From Leptospira noumeaensis (GTDB lineage: Bacteria; Spirochaetota; Leptospiria; Leptospirales; Leptospiraceae), in NCBI RefSeq assembly GCF_004770765.1, contig NZ_RQFK01000008.1, forward strand, positions 1 to 30,207: a stretch of DNA of 30,207 nucleotides, given 5' to 3'. Shown here one piece after another: positions 16,180 through 24,135 of the stretch (position 1 is the stretch's first letter; every line of letters starts with the position of its first letter). Under the pieces are notes generated by a model. It had not been told where the DNA came from and made no database searches. It saw only the letters and a list, made by a program, of their open reading frames with translations. Both the position numbers and the translations under genes were made by a program.

Positions 16180-17109
16180 CTACCAATCTAACCTCTTCCC
16201 CCTTTCTTGGATTAACTTAACATACTTCTTCGTATCAGAATTCCAAAAAGGGTATTCAGTGACTTTCTTTAGGAGAAAAGGAATCCTGGTTTGGATTTGA
16301 TTCAGTGTTTTTCCAATGACAGATTCTGTGAGTTGGATGGATTTTCCAAATGCGATAATATCATCGATGCTGATTTTATTTTTTTTGCCATTCAAAGTAA
16401 GAGCTAGTTCTTCATTGTCTTCCTTAAAGAATAGTTTGACCGCAAGTAGATCATAGGCAGGCGCTAACTTAATTCTGCCATCGAGATCTGTTTGGATGGA
16501 GAAGTTTTTTAGATGCATATCGGAATTCCCTGTAAGTAACGAAAAAACAATCATTTCGAAGTAACGAACCAAATCAATACCAGGAGACGATGTATGTTGT
16601 TTGATCCACCGTCCGATTGATTCATAAGAACCTTTATATTTATCTTCCGTTAGGCGTTCTGTCAATTGACAAAAATCTTCCTGAGCAATTTTGGTATTTC
16701 CTATGCGATCAAACCTTTTGGTGATATAGGCAAGTTCTCCTGATTTGAGTCGGATCAGTGAAGCGGTTGCTACCTGAAAAGAAAATTCCTTTGCGAGTAA
16801 CATGGTAAGATGTTCATTTTCTGGTAAATTCGCATACTCTTCTGAAGGCGGTTTGAGGATAAAGTGACCATTACTTGTAAGAATCGTAAGTCTTGTTGAC
16901 TTTGGATTTGTATCATCAAGTTCGAGAGAGATCTTTGACTGAGCACCTGTAACAGTCATTCTTGACTCTATGTTTTGTTTTGCCATCTCACGAATTGATT
17001 TGATATCAATATCAATTTCTGGAATTTGATTTTTCCCAAATAGAAGTTTACTACAGTGCGGATGATAGTCTGCTTCACTCGCTTTTGCACAGAGAAGACA
17101 AAATTTCAT
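16180..17109 (-). CDS. hipT: HipT-type Ser/Thr kinase toxin of a tripartite HipBST system
   Basis: 309 residues, the kinase core of HipA without its N-terminal subdomain, which is encoded separately just upstream. It starts with a small Cys/His motif (C4, C7, H16, C19), then the ATP loop TVTGAQSK (52-59), the nucleotide Lys in FILKPP (K86), the catalytic loop GNSDMHLKNF (D197, H199, N202) and the metal-binding APAYD (D220). All catalytic residues are present. In E. coli HipT the autophosphorylated site before the loop is SIS; here it is TVT, a conservative variant. E. coli HipT phosphorylates tryptophanyl-tRNA synthetase; the target here is unknown. The start overlaps the hipS stop by ATGA. 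Confidence 0.85.
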   Translation of the reverse strand: MKFCLLCAKASEADYHPHCSKLLFGKNQIPEIDIDIKSIREMAKQNIESRMTVTGAQSKISLELDDTNPKSTRLTILTSNGHFILKPPSEEYANLPENEHLTMLLAKEFSFQVATASLIRLKSGELAYITKRFDRIGNTKIAQEDFCQLTERLTEDKYKGSYESIGRWIKQHTSSPGIDLVRYFEMIVFSLLTGNSDMHLKNFSIQTDLDGRIKLAPAYDLLAVKLFFKEDNEELALTLNGKKNKISIDDIIAFGKSIQLTESVIGKTLNQIQTRIPFLLKKVTEYPFWNSDTKKYVKLIQERGKRLDW

Positions 17110-17429
17110 TTTTCTTCCCCTTTTACACTAACTGCACCAATACAATCTTCACAAACAGTCAGTAGAATACCGAATCGATCTTTTCGATTCAGTTTCCAAA
17201 TATTTTGAGTGAGGTTGAGAAGCCAGCCTTCTGGAATCAACCCATCAAAAAAAGGAAATAATGTTTTCGAAAGATAAACTTCTTTTCTTTTTGGTAATGT
17301 GAAACTGATTGCAGGACAAGTTTCGTCATTTAAAAATGTTTCATTGTATTTGAAGGCATAACCGTCTTCATTCTCAAAGATTTCCCCTGCCAAAATCTCT
17401 CTGTAGAAAACCTTACCTTTACGATACAT
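17106..17429 (-). CDS. hipS: HipS-like small protein (HipA N-terminal subdomain), probable antitoxin
   Basis: 107 residues matching the N-terminal subdomain of HipA: a beta-rich start (KVFYREILAGEIFEN), LPKRKEVYLSKTLFPFF, and DGLIPEGWLL, the family hallmark. It is a complete separate gene, not a frameshift piece: it has its own start, overlaps the end of hipB by 11 bases, and its stop overlaps the hipT start by ATGA. In the characterised E. coli HipBST system, HipS neutralises HipT by docking onto it, whereas HipB mainly represses transcription and augments this. The same division of labour is expected. Confidence 0.85.
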   Translation of the reverse strand: MYRKGKVFYREILAGEIFENEDGYAFKYNETFLNDETCPAISFTLPKRKEVYLSKTLFPFFDGLIPEGWLLNLTQNIWKLNRKDRFGILLTVCEDCIGAVSVKGEEK

Positions 17430-17643
17430 TTACTTTCTCATTTGATATAGGTCCAGGGACAAGGGTTGCACCAAAGGCTTCTAAAACTTGATTTACTTTG
17501 TCCATTCGTAGAGAAGGTTTTCCCTGTTCCAATTCTCGTATGAACCGCAAGCCAACACCTGTCATACGAGCCAAATCTTCTTGGGTCAAAGAATTTTTCT
17601 TTCGTTCCCCTTTGACAAAATCGGGTAAATTGACTACTGCCAT
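17419..17643 (-). CDS. hipB: HipB-like HTH repressor
   Basis: 74 residues, an XRE-type helix-turn-helix (SLTQEDLARMTGVGLRFI, RELEQGKPSLRM, VNQVLEAFG), typical of HipB. First gene of the hipB-hipS-hipT operon. The start codon lies four bases from an 18-base palindrome that overlaps the ribosome-binding region, and two further palindromes follow upstream, so autoregulation is very likely. Confidence 0.85.
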   Translation of the reverse strand: MAVVNLPDFVKGERKKNSLTQEDLARMTGVGLRFIRELEQGKPSLRMDKVNQVLEAFGATLVPGPISNEKVNVS

Positions 17644-17646
17644 ACT

Positions 17647-17744
17647 TATACCTATTCGGGTATAAAATGATAAAAGTAAAGTATATTATACCCGATCGGG
17701 ATTATTTTCAACAGATCAGGCTTTTTTATACCCCAAAGGGTACA
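17647..17744 (-). promoter_or_regulatory. Three phased operator palindromes of the hipBST operon
   Basis: Near-palindromes of form TATACC-N6-GGTATA at 17647-17664 (perfect arms), 17687-17704 (TATACCCGATCGGGATTA) and 17727-17744 (TATACCCCAAAGGGTACA). Start-to-start distance is exactly 40 bases in both intervals. E. coli HipB recognises TATCC-N8-GGATA, which is similar in plan. The first covers the start-proximal leader of hipB. Confidence 0.75.
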
Positions 17745-17814
17745 ATCTAGAAAATACCGAAAAATTTCCACTTTCATGATTTTTTTTCACAGAATATCGA
17801 TAAATCGCAAAAGG

Positions 17815-17854
17815 GGTTCTCCGATATCTGAAAACTTTATAAAATCAAGGTAAT
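17815..17854 (+). repeat. Direct repeat flanking the HTH gene, left copy
   Basis: GGTTCTCCGATATCTGA (17815-17831), then a TTTATA region and TCAAGGTAAT (17845-17854). The same two strings recur in the same order at 18591-18607 and 18626-18635, in front of the Rep-like gene. Each copy lies just upstream of a start codon. Confidence 0.7.
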
Positions 17855-17874
17855 AAATCGAAGGAGACCACATT

Positions 17875-18264
17875 TTGCAAAACCAATTACTTACCAAACA
17901 AGAATTTTACCTAACCCCGGAGCAATTTCATAATGCTTTCAAGTCTTTCATTCAGGAATGGTATAATAGGAATGATAATTTAGAGAATCCCTACCCCGGT
18001 CTATCTGCCGAAAAACAAACCGCTTTAGTCAATATCAAAGAAGGACGCAGTTACCGAGAGACAGCAAAAGCATTGGGAAAGAATCATACGATCATTACGC
18101 AATGGTCGAAAAATGATCCAAAATTCAAACAGGCTCTTGAAGAGGTTAAAATGGAGAGGCAAAAATCCATTCGCCTTCAAGCAATATTACCTCAGGCAGT
18201 AAATGAATGGAAAACTTCTTCTTCTTCATCAAATGATGAAGAAATTAAGGATCCAAGTCCTTAA
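17875..18264 (+). CDS. Small helix-turn-helix protein
   Basis: 129 residues from a TTG start with the strong Shine-Dalgarno GAAGGAGA. Residues ~44-78 form a helix-turn-helix (KEGRSYRETAKALGKNHTI, then ITQWSKNDPKF), similar to small terminase-like or transposase-like HTH domains. The C-terminus is a Ser/Glu-rich tail with five Ser in a row. It lies between two copies of a direct repeat and upstream of a HUH Rep-like gene in the same orientation. A role in replication control or origin binding is plausible. DNA binding is inferred from the motif. Confidence 0.65.
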   Translation: MQNQLLTKQEFYLTPEQFHNAFKSFIQEWYNRNDNLENPYPGLSAEKQTALVNIKEGRSYRETAKALGKNHTIITQWSKNDPKFKQALEEVKMERQKSIRLQAILPQAVNEWKTSSSSSNDEEIKDPSP

Positions 18265-18661
18265 ATAGAGCTTCTCTTTTTGGATACCCTGATTTCTTTT
18301 TAGGGGATTTATTGTTGTTGCAGCAATTGTAGCACATAATTCGTGTTTGCGTAAGTTTGGGTTTCTCCGAGTAAATACTCGGAAGAACCCCGGAAATAAA
18401 AAATCTATCTATAAAATTTCACAACTAAATGCATCAAATGCAGCACTTCGGAATCAAATTGCATACGTATATTATAATAATAACATTTACCAACCTTTTC
18501 AAACACCGTTTCGTGAACTTAAAAATTTGAGATTCTTAAAAATTTTTTCGTACAGCAAAAATAGAAAAAATTAAAAAAATATGCGATATCGGTTCTCCGA
18601 TATCTGATTCTTTTATAGGATTTAGTCAAGGTAATCACTTGGCGTCCTAAAAGCCCTCCTT
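18265..18661. other. AT-rich region with two strong hairpins, candidate origin
   Basis: At 18359-18390 CCGAGTA-AA-TACTCGG is extended by GGGTT/AACCC outside. At 18585-18604 GATATCGG-TTCT-CCGATATC is a perfect eight-base stem with four-base loop, about 60 bases before the Rep-like gene; its right half is part of the direct repeat. Rolling-circle origins usually offer such hairpins to HUH initiators. A weak ORF at 18347-18574 has no sign of being real. Confidence 0.5.
18591..18635 (+). repeat. Direct repeat before the Rep-like gene, right copy
   Basis: Repeats GGTTCTCCGATATCTGA and TCAAGGTAAT of the left copy at 17815-17854, with an identical 17-base first block. The spacing between blocks is 18 bases here and 13 in the left copy. 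Confidence 0.7.
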
Positions 18662-19732
18662 TTGAAAACCCCAGAAAGTACGATGACTTATAATCCTCCG
18701 GGAGCTGTTGTCGGACTTTCGAAATTTTTAAAAGCGGGAGGACCGTATATGGTCGAGCTATGTCTACAGGATATAACAGAGGAAAGGTTTAATAGAAACA
18801 GGATCAGCAATATCTGTGAAGTAAGATGGCGTAAACTTCAAAGAGAATACGGAAAAGAATCGATGAACATAAAAGATGTTAAGCGAGTCACTAACAGAAC
18901 AACTTGGAATTGCCTTAAGAAGTACAATAAGAAGAACCATGATGTATATAGCAAGATTGGTTACCTTGGATATGCTTTCACTATAAGCAGAGGAGATAAA
19001 GAAGCTGATATGAAGGAATTAAAAATTGCTCTTGAGGAAACATTATATTATATGAGTGCAAAGATCTACCGATATAGACTGAAAGGATTAGAAATACCAA
19101 TCATGACCTTTGAAGGTAATTCAATTGATGGAAAATACAATCCTCACCTCCATGGTTACATTTTAATCCCGAAAGGAGAAGTGAGAAACTTTAAAAGGAA
19201 ACTAAGAGAAGAACTAGCGAAATCATTATTCAATCTCCCAAAGCTAAATGGTTCCAGAAGGAAGGCAAATAAGTTGTGGATGAAGAAAATAGAAGGAGAT
19301 GGTGTATTATACTTTGGATACTGCGGACGAGAAGAATCGCCAGATCACGGCCAAGAATTGGATAAACTTGATTGGGATTTGTCTTCCTTTGGATTTGTAT
19401 CGGAACTAAATCACAAAATGAGCAAACGCCTCATGAAAAGGATTTATCGAAGATTCCCTGAAACAGAAACCAATTCTGAGCTCTTTCATCGTGTTATTTG
19501 CATGTTGCACTGGATCCAGAAACGAAAGAATATGCCTTATTATTTAAGAGCTTTCATTCCTCCCTTTGAAACATTCAGATTCCCCAAGGAACAAAAGACT
19601 AAAAAGAAAAGTTCCAATCAATACCAAACTAAGGAACCAAACCTAAGTTGGATTCAGATTTCAGATAAAAATACCTATGATAGAATCGTTTGGAATCAAT
19701 GCAGCACCCCAAGAAGTTCATTCCCAGTGTAG
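18662..19732 (+). CDS. HUH-type Rep-like protein (possible rolling-circle initiator)
   Basis: 356 residues if the TTG at 18662 is the start; an ATG at 18683 is an alternative. HUH motif NPHLHGYILIP (H162, H164) in a strand context, preceded by GYAFTISRG (~103-111), which fits motif I, and followed by VLYFGYCGREE (Y217, Y220), where the nicking tyrosine would be. That order and spacing fit a Rep endonuclease which nicks DNA at an origin hairpin. The surrounding sequence is very basic. It lacks the helicase domain of large relaxases. An upstream hairpin and downstream short tandem repeat add to an origin-like context. A relaxase or Y1-type transposase relative is an alternative. Confidence 0.65.
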   Translation: MKTPESTMTYNPPGAVVGLSKFLKAGGPYMVELCLQDITEERFNRNRISNICEVRWRKLQREYGKESMNIKDVKRVTNRTTWNCLKKYNKKNHDVYSKIGYLGYAFTISRGDKEADMKELKIALEETLYYMSAKIYRYRLKGLEIPIMTFEGNSIDGKYNPHLHGYILIPKGEVRNFKRKLREELAKSLFNLPKLNGSRRKANKLWMKKIEGDGVLYFGYCGREESPDHGQELDKLDWDLSSFGFVSELNHKMSKRLMKRIYRRFPETETNSELFHRVICMLHWIQKRKNMPYYLRAFIPPFETFRFPKEQKTKKKSSNQYQTKEPNLSWIQISDKNTYDRIVWNQCSTPRSSFPV

Positions 19733-20018
19733 TGATCCTCTCTGCTGTATTTGGTGTAAAAATTCGACAAATTCGACAAATTCGACAGTAAACGAGTCCT
19801 ATTTGTCGAATTTTAGAGACGGATTTTCTTTCCTAATAGAGATTAGGTGCTGAAAATGCTGTACGAACTTAAATCATGAATTGATTCTCTACATATATCG
19901 TTTCATAGTTTAATTTATCCTATAAAGAGGGTGAGTTGTAGAACGATAAACAAACTTCTTTCTTGATGATTGTGATTAAGAATTTTTAAAATCTAATTCT
20001 TCGCATGTATGCCAAAAT
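19733..20018. repeat. Three tandem 9-base repeats with an inverted copy, and otherwise empty intergenic DNA
   Basis: AATTCGACA occurs three times head to tail at 19761-19787, then its inverse TGTCGAATT at 19804-19812. The last repeat and the inverse can pair across a 16-base loop. It lies just after the Rep-like gene, as iterons or a terminator would. From 19820 to 20018 I see nothing else. Confidence 0.7.
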
Positions 20019-21278
20019 TTAAAATTTCACACCATCCAATGAGTATGGATTCAAAAACTGTCGTTTCCATAGTAAATTCCTGTCTACTTGGCTTAACTCT
20101 GCTTCCTCACAAACGGTTTTCCATTTTCTTTCAATTATATGGATTTGGTAATTTACAATCTCCAATGCTTTTTGTTTTGAGAGAAGGAATTGATTTCTTG
20201 CTTCTAAGCAAACATCAATCCTGCTCCTTCTATCTTCTCCAGAAATTAACATCGCTTGGGAAGTTTCATTACCAGACCGTGCTTGCGGACAAATATCGTA
20301 AGCTGGTGTGAGCTTCAGTGAATTGCCATCCCAAAAGGCGGCATGGTTTCTTGCATGATCATCTGTATTTCCGGAAAGGACATTGAATACCAATCTCTTA
20401 AAAAGCTCTCCTAATGTCTCCTTAGGAGAATCAAAGCGGTGCCGAATGATTTCACAAAGTGTTTCATAACTGGCATAACGTGCAAACATCTCATCTAGTC
20501 CAAAGAGTGTGAGAGCCGATACAATTCGATTCCTTAGCCATCCCTCTTTTTTTCGGATACGATCAAAGCGTTTGATGAGGAGAACATCCTTTTTTGCCGC
20601 TTGGACGAGTTTGACATCGGCCACATCTATCCCAACCAATTTGGCCAAACGCATGGCTATGAATTCTGCTTTGACGACATGATAATAATCAGCAGTTGAT
20701 GAAAACTTGGCCACATATTTGGTTTCTTTTTCTTCGATCAATGCTTTCGGCCTTGCACCACCGATGGAGGTTCCATGAAGGAGTGCAACATCTAAGTCCT
20801 TACTAAGTGGAATTCCATTTTCCACCTTTTCCGAAGAATCTAGTAGTTCTTCTAAGGAAATATTTGTATGTTGTCTTGGCACATATTGAGTCGATGATTC
20901 TTGAAAGTCAAGGGCACCAATACGATCGGATCCTGATTCTAAAAGATATAATAATTCACTCAATTCTTCTGTGTCTTTATCTTTTGCTGTTGAACCAGAG
21001 ATCTTGTTTAGGATCACACGTCTCCCCCAAGCATCGGGTGATGCATCCCGTATTGCATTTGGCATCTTTAAATTGTTTAATAAAGGAAGTCTTCCTTCTA
21101 TGAGAGGTAATTCTGGTTCATAAATCGACAAGGTGTTTGTATTGCCCTTTGCTTTCTCTAAGTAACTTCTACCATAATTAAAATAATAGAAGTCACTCTC
21201 CTCTTCGATCCTTCCGCAAACAATGGGATCCACTTTCCCATCCAACCAAATCCAAACATAGGCCTCTTTAGAAGTCAT
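20019..21278 (-). CDS. hipA: HipA-family Ser/Thr kinase toxin, full length
   Basis: 419 residues with both HipA parts in one chain: the N-terminal subdomain (~1-100, LPLLNNLKMPNAIRDASPDAW) and the kinase core with the loop GTSIGGARPKALI (~169-181), IKRFDR, the catalytic loop GNTDDHARNH (D306, H308, N311) and LTPAYD (D328). All key residues are present. HipA kinases phosphorylate a translation factor, often an aminoacyl-tRNA synthetase, and arrest growth. The start overlaps the upstream antitoxin-like gene by 11 bases, standard for hipBA. It lies only 2.4 kb from the unrelated-type hipBST operon. Confidence 0.9.
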   Translation of the reverse strand: MTSKEAYVWIWLDGKVDPIVCGRIEEESDFYYFNYGRSYLEKAKGNTNTLSIYEPELPLIEGRLPLLNNLKMPNAIRDASPDAWGRRVILNKISGSTAKDKDTEELSELLYLLESGSDRIGALDFQESSTQYVPRQHTNISLEELLDSSEKVENGIPLSKDLDVALLHGTSIGGARPKALIEEKETKYVAKFSSTADYYHVVKAEFIAMRLAKLVGIDVADVKLVQAAKKDVLLIKRFDRIRKKEGWLRNRIVSALTLFGLDEMFARYASYETLCEIIRHRFDSPKETLGELFKRLVFNVLSGNTDDHARNHAAFWDGNSLKLTPAYDICPQARSGNETSQAMLISGEDRRSRIDVCLEARNQFLLSKQKALEIVNYQIHIIERKWKTVCEEAELSQVDRNLLWKRQFLNPYSLDGVKF

Positions 21279-21600
21279 CTTTCACCTTCTTTGTTTTAGT
21301 TCGAATGCGTTTTGGCATCAGTGTCAATTTGTCTGATGCACTTCGAATTGATTGCGATAGGGAAGGACTCTCACTCACAAACAGTGGGATCCCAAGGATG
21401 ACGGCCGCTTCCAACACTAATCCAATCGCCACTGTCATATCCCCTACTTCCATTTTTTGCAATGTGGTTCGAGAAATTCCAATCCGTTCGGCCAGTGTTT
21501 GTTCCGACCATGCTTTTTCTTTTCGTGCCAGTTGGATTTCTTTTCCGAGGAGACTTGCGGCTTCTTTTGCCAAACGTGAATAGGTTCTGGTAATTTTCAT
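21268..21600 (-). CDS. hipB: HipB-like HTH antitoxin
   Basis: 110 residues with an XRE-type helix-turn-helix (WSEQTLAERIGISRTTLQKM at ~32-51) and a long basic C-terminal tail (PKRIRTKTKKVKDDF), which could sit on the toxin or on DNA. Overlaps hipA by 11 bases. A TTTAAT-ATGC-ATTAAA palindrome about 28 bases upstream is a likely operator. Sequence shows no close kinship to the HipB at 17419-17643. Confidence 0.85.
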   Translation of the reverse strand: MKITRTYSRLAKEAASLLGKEIQLARKEKAWSEQTLAERIGISRTTLQKMEVGDMTVAIGLVLEAAVILGIPLFVSESPSLSQSIRSASDKLTLMPKRIRTKTKKVKDDF

Positions 21601-21628
21601 GGTTTTTGGAATCTATCTACTTGACTAT

Positions 21629-21644
21629 TTTAATATGCATTAAA
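21629..21644 (-). promoter_or_regulatory. Operator-like palindrome upstream of hipBA
   Basis: TTTAAT and ATTAAA arms around ATGC, within an AT-rich stretch 28 bases before the start codon. It differs completely from the hipBST operators, so cross-regulation is not expected. Confidence 0.45.
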
Positions 21645-21805
21645 TATATTTACGACCATTTTATTACTCAATCTATAGACATTTTTTCCTTTTTTCAGCG
21701 TTCTCCGGGGAATATTGCTTGAGTCTACTCATCGGAGGAAGCAAAGAATGCATCAATAGAATTCAAACCCGATAGAAAATACTAATTTAATTCCACGATT
21801 CCCCC

Positions 21806-22336
21806 TCACCCATCTCCCACAACCACGGCCGTAATCGAATTCACAATCCTTGCCAAATGCTTTGAAGTTGGTTGTTCACCTTCAAATAATACACGTTCTA
21901 CGGCTTTCCTCGTTGATTCAGGAAATTTGTTTAGCATTCCTTTGTACTGTTCTATTGTACCAATCTTTGAATCCTTCTGTAAAGGAGTTGGTGTTTCATC
22001 CAAGGCTGAGAGGGAAAAATCGATTGAGCTGGATTGTCGGTTGATCATAGGCACTTCACTCAGTGTCGTATTATCATCCAAGGCAGACCCTAAAGATAAG
22101 AAGCGTCTACGGCCATCAAAACCTGTTTGAATGATAAAATTCCGTTTCTTAAGTCTGGAAATCATACGTGAAATGGTATCTGGTTTCAATCCCAGAAGAT
22201 TCGCAAAATGCTCGTTTGATGCAAAACACTTCCCATTGGCAGTAAAACTTTCAATTTCTGAAAGAATCACTTTTTCAGCGATTGAAAGATCCTTCCTACT
22301 CTCAATTCGAGCAGGGATCCAAATTCCTTGTCTCAT
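21806..22336 (-). CDS. Winged-helix DNA-binding protein, right paralogue
   Basis: 176 residues from an ATG with the Shine-Dalgarno AAAGGGAC. The winged helix (~1-88) shares GIWIP, CFASN, LLG.KPDTISRMIS, FDGRRR and other strings with the protein at 7207-7758, which lies on the other strand on the other side of the island. The remaining half differs: a Ser-rich linker and a C-terminal region IEQYKGMLNKFPESTRKAVERV that is helical. The pair is one of three paralogous pairs arranged as mirror images in this window. DNA-binding is well supported, function not known. Confidence 0.75.
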   Translation of the reverse strand: MRQGIWIPARIESRKDLSIAEKVILSEIESFTANGKCFASNEHFANLLGLKPDTISRMISRLKKRNFIIQTGFDGRRRFLSLGSALDDNTTLSEVPMINRQSSSIDFSLSALDETPTPLQKDSKIGTIEQYKGMLNKFPESTRKAVERVLFEGEQPTSKHLARIVNSITAVVVGDG

Positions 22337-22762
22337 ATTGTCCCTTTGATTTGCCTAGACACGCCTTCGGCCAAACCATTTAACATTGTTTTTGTGGCAG
22401 GGGATCAAGTTAGGTGAAGTGATCCGAGGTCTTTGCCTACCCCATCCAGTAAAAGCCTATTACCAGACAGTAAGACCTAAACCCGGAGGATTGATTTTGT
22501 CAACAACAATGAGACATAATTTCTAGAGATTTTTGAGGAGTTAGAAAGATCCCCCGAGAGGGCAAACTCAAGGGGGGATGTGTCTATTTGGATCTTCACC
22601 TAAGACAATTCAAGGAAAACTTAGATTCAGAAAAAGTACAAGGATTTTTTCCGTTAGGATTTAAATAAATTTTCTTTAGTTGGAGTGAGCCGAATGGTTA
22701 AGGCGAAAACTAAAGTAAGTCAAATAACTCTCATTATTTTTCGCTGTGTATGAAAAGCTTGT
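22337..22762. other. Non-coding stretch with hairpins
   Basis: GGATCA/TGATCC at 22402-22407 and 22420-22425; AGGTCTT/AAGACCT at 22427-22433 and 22472-22478; ATCCCCC/GGGGGGAT at 22549-22555 and 22572-22579. The last is a strong stem. No ORF with a good start. It holds the place that the hairpin-rich stretch 6682-7179 holds on the left, but the sequences do not match by eye. Confidence 0.45.
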
Positions 22763-22850
22763 GCGCCTCGCATTGGTTTGATTGCCATTACTTTAATTCA
22801 TAACCGACCGCGCTTTACGCTACAATCTTTCCTTTGGAAAGGATTTCCGC
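22763..22850 (-). repeat. 88-base dispersed repeat, right copy
   Basis: Reverse complement matches 6437-6524 at about 80 of 88 bases. The inner hairpin is kept with loop AAA instead of GTA. Confidence 0.8.
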
Positions 22851-22942
22851 ACACAGTGGGTTTTGTTTTTGCGCTTTTTTCGGAGATTTATTTCTGATTG
22901 TCATGACGCCTTACTTACGTTGGATTCGCAAGGCTCATCCAC

Positions 22943-23009
22943 CAAGTCAAACCTTCGGTTTGCTTGTATCCTCGCTCCTATGGTCGCTGCGGATTAATCG
23001 CTGGCGCGG
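22943..23009. repeat. Displaced end of the 88-base repeat and an adjoining hairpin
   Basis: GCTGCGGATTAATCGCTGGC (22986-23005) corresponds, inverted, to the outer flank of the left repeat (GCCAGCGATTGCAGC), but here about 135 bases separate it from the repeat body. That insert contains CAAG-T-CAAACC-TTC-GGTTTG-CTTG (22943-22966), a clear hairpin. It may be a nested small element. Confidence 0.5.
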
Positions 23010-23076
23010 GATGGGGTTCTATTCACTTGCTTTTCTCTATTTACAACTAACATAAAAAAAATAACTTTCTAAAAAT

Positions 23077-24135
23077 ATGTTTCTTCTCCTCTTTTGTTTC
23101 TCTCTCCTTCTCAATCTATATTACCTTGTTCGTTACAAGCAGCTTTTCATAGAAAATATCTTCCTCAAATCACAGCTCGCCATTTACAAAAGAAAACAGA
23201 AAACTTTCCATACAAAACCAATGGATAGAATCATATTACTTCTCATTTCCTATCTCTCCCCCAATTGGGAATCCTCACTCATCCTTGTATCACCAAACAC
23301 TCTACTCAATTGGAGAAAAAAGAAATTCCAACTTTTCTGGAAACTTCTCTCTCAAAGAAAAAAAATGGGGAGACCTAACATCCCGTGGGATCTTATCAAA
23401 CTCATTCGGAGACTTGCTAAAGAAAATGGAATTTGGGGTGCCACCAAACTACATGGTATTTTATTCAAACTAGGCCTATTTGTCTCAGAAAGAACTGTCT
23501 CTCGTTATATTCCAAAAAGACCAACTGATCCTAGAAAAAGACTTTCTTGGAATCACTTCTACAACCTTCATTCCGATTCTCTCATCGTTTCTGATTTGTT
23601 CAGTGTATTATCCTATCAGTTTAGAGAAATATATAAAGTGATTTTCTTTATGGAAATAAAGACAAGAAAGATCCTTCATTTTGATATCCATGCGAATCCC
23701 ACAACTTCCTGGGTACGAAAAGTCATTAAACTTGCCTTTAGAAAAAAAGGATTAGAAAACACAACTTATATCATTACTGATAACGATGTTTTATTTGGGA
23801 AACGGTTCACCAGGTATTTGGAAAGACTTGGAATCAAACACAAAAAAACTACCATCCGATCTCCGTGGCAAAATGGATATGCAGAACGTTTTGTCAAAAC
23901 ATGTAGAAACGAATTTCTGGACTACTTTATCCCAATAAACGAATATCATTTGCAAGGAAAGCTAGAAGAGTTTATTCACTTCTATAACCACAGTAGAACC
24001 CATCTCGCACTAAACAAAGAAACTCCTGTTCCCTCACCGATCTTACACAAACCAAGAGAAGGAAATTGTAAACTAGAATCCATTCCAGTGTTAGGCGGAC
24101 TCTACCACACCTACACTTGGAAGAAGGCCGCTTAA
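23077..24135 (+). CDS. Integrase-core transposase (DDE), distinct from the IS481-type pair
   Basis: 352 residues. The N-terminus is unusually hydrophobic followed by [17 protein letters not shown], which fits a family I know from many soil bacteria as integrase core domain proteins starting ENLALRQQLAVLKR. A helix-turn-helix region (~105-145) leads to the integrase core: D173 (VSDLFSV), D235 (ITDNDVLF) and E270 (NGYAERF). The usual ADFFTV and HDRDAKF are changed to SDLFSV and TDNDVLF, but D, D and E are kept. It ends [13 protein letters not shown] like its relatives. I found no matched inverted ends, so it may be a lone gene or have lost them. It directly abuts the displaced repeat end. Confidence 0.85.
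   Translation: MFLLLFCFSLLLNLYYLVRYKQLFIENIFLKSQLAIYKRKQKTFHTKPMDRIILLLISYLSPNWESSLILVSPNTLLNWRKKKFQLFWKLLSQRKKMGRPNIPWDLIKLIRRLAKENGIWGATKLHGILFKLGLFVSERTVSRYIPKRPTDPRKRLSWNHFYNLHSDSLIVSDLFSVLSYQFREIYKVIFFMEIKTRKILHFDIHANPTTSWVRKVIKLAFRKKGLENTTYIITDNDVLFGKRFTRYLERLGIKHKKTTIRSPWQNGYAERFVKTCRNEFLDYFIPINEYHLQGKLEEFIHFYNHSRTHLALNKETPVPSPILHKPREGNCKLESIPVLGGLYHTYTWKKAA

Noticed and set aside
16180..17429. hipS and hipT considered as one hipA broken by a frameshift
   Set aside because: HipS ends with its own stop and HipT starts with its own ATG in an ATGA overlap; HipT has a separate N-terminal Cys/His motif; sizes fit known HipBST.
18347..18574. 75-residue ORF in the AT-rich region before the Rep-like gene
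   Set aside because: It begins with TTG without Shine-Dalgarno, runs through a strong hairpin, has low-complexity Asn/Lys/Tyr content and no recognisable pattern.
19761..19787. Three tandem repeats considered as CRISPR
   Set aside because: Unit is only 9 bases with no spacers, and no cas genes are present.
22680..22712. tRNA-like string (GCCGAATGGTTAAGGCG) resembling the D-arm of a Ser or Leu tRNA
   Set aside because: No matching acceptor, anticodon or T-arm follows; at most a short relic, too short to claim an attachment site.
22834..23055. 73-residue ORF over the right dispersed repeat
   Set aside because: It spans the repeat edge and insert, with Trp/Leu-rich random sequence; better explained as repeat DNA.
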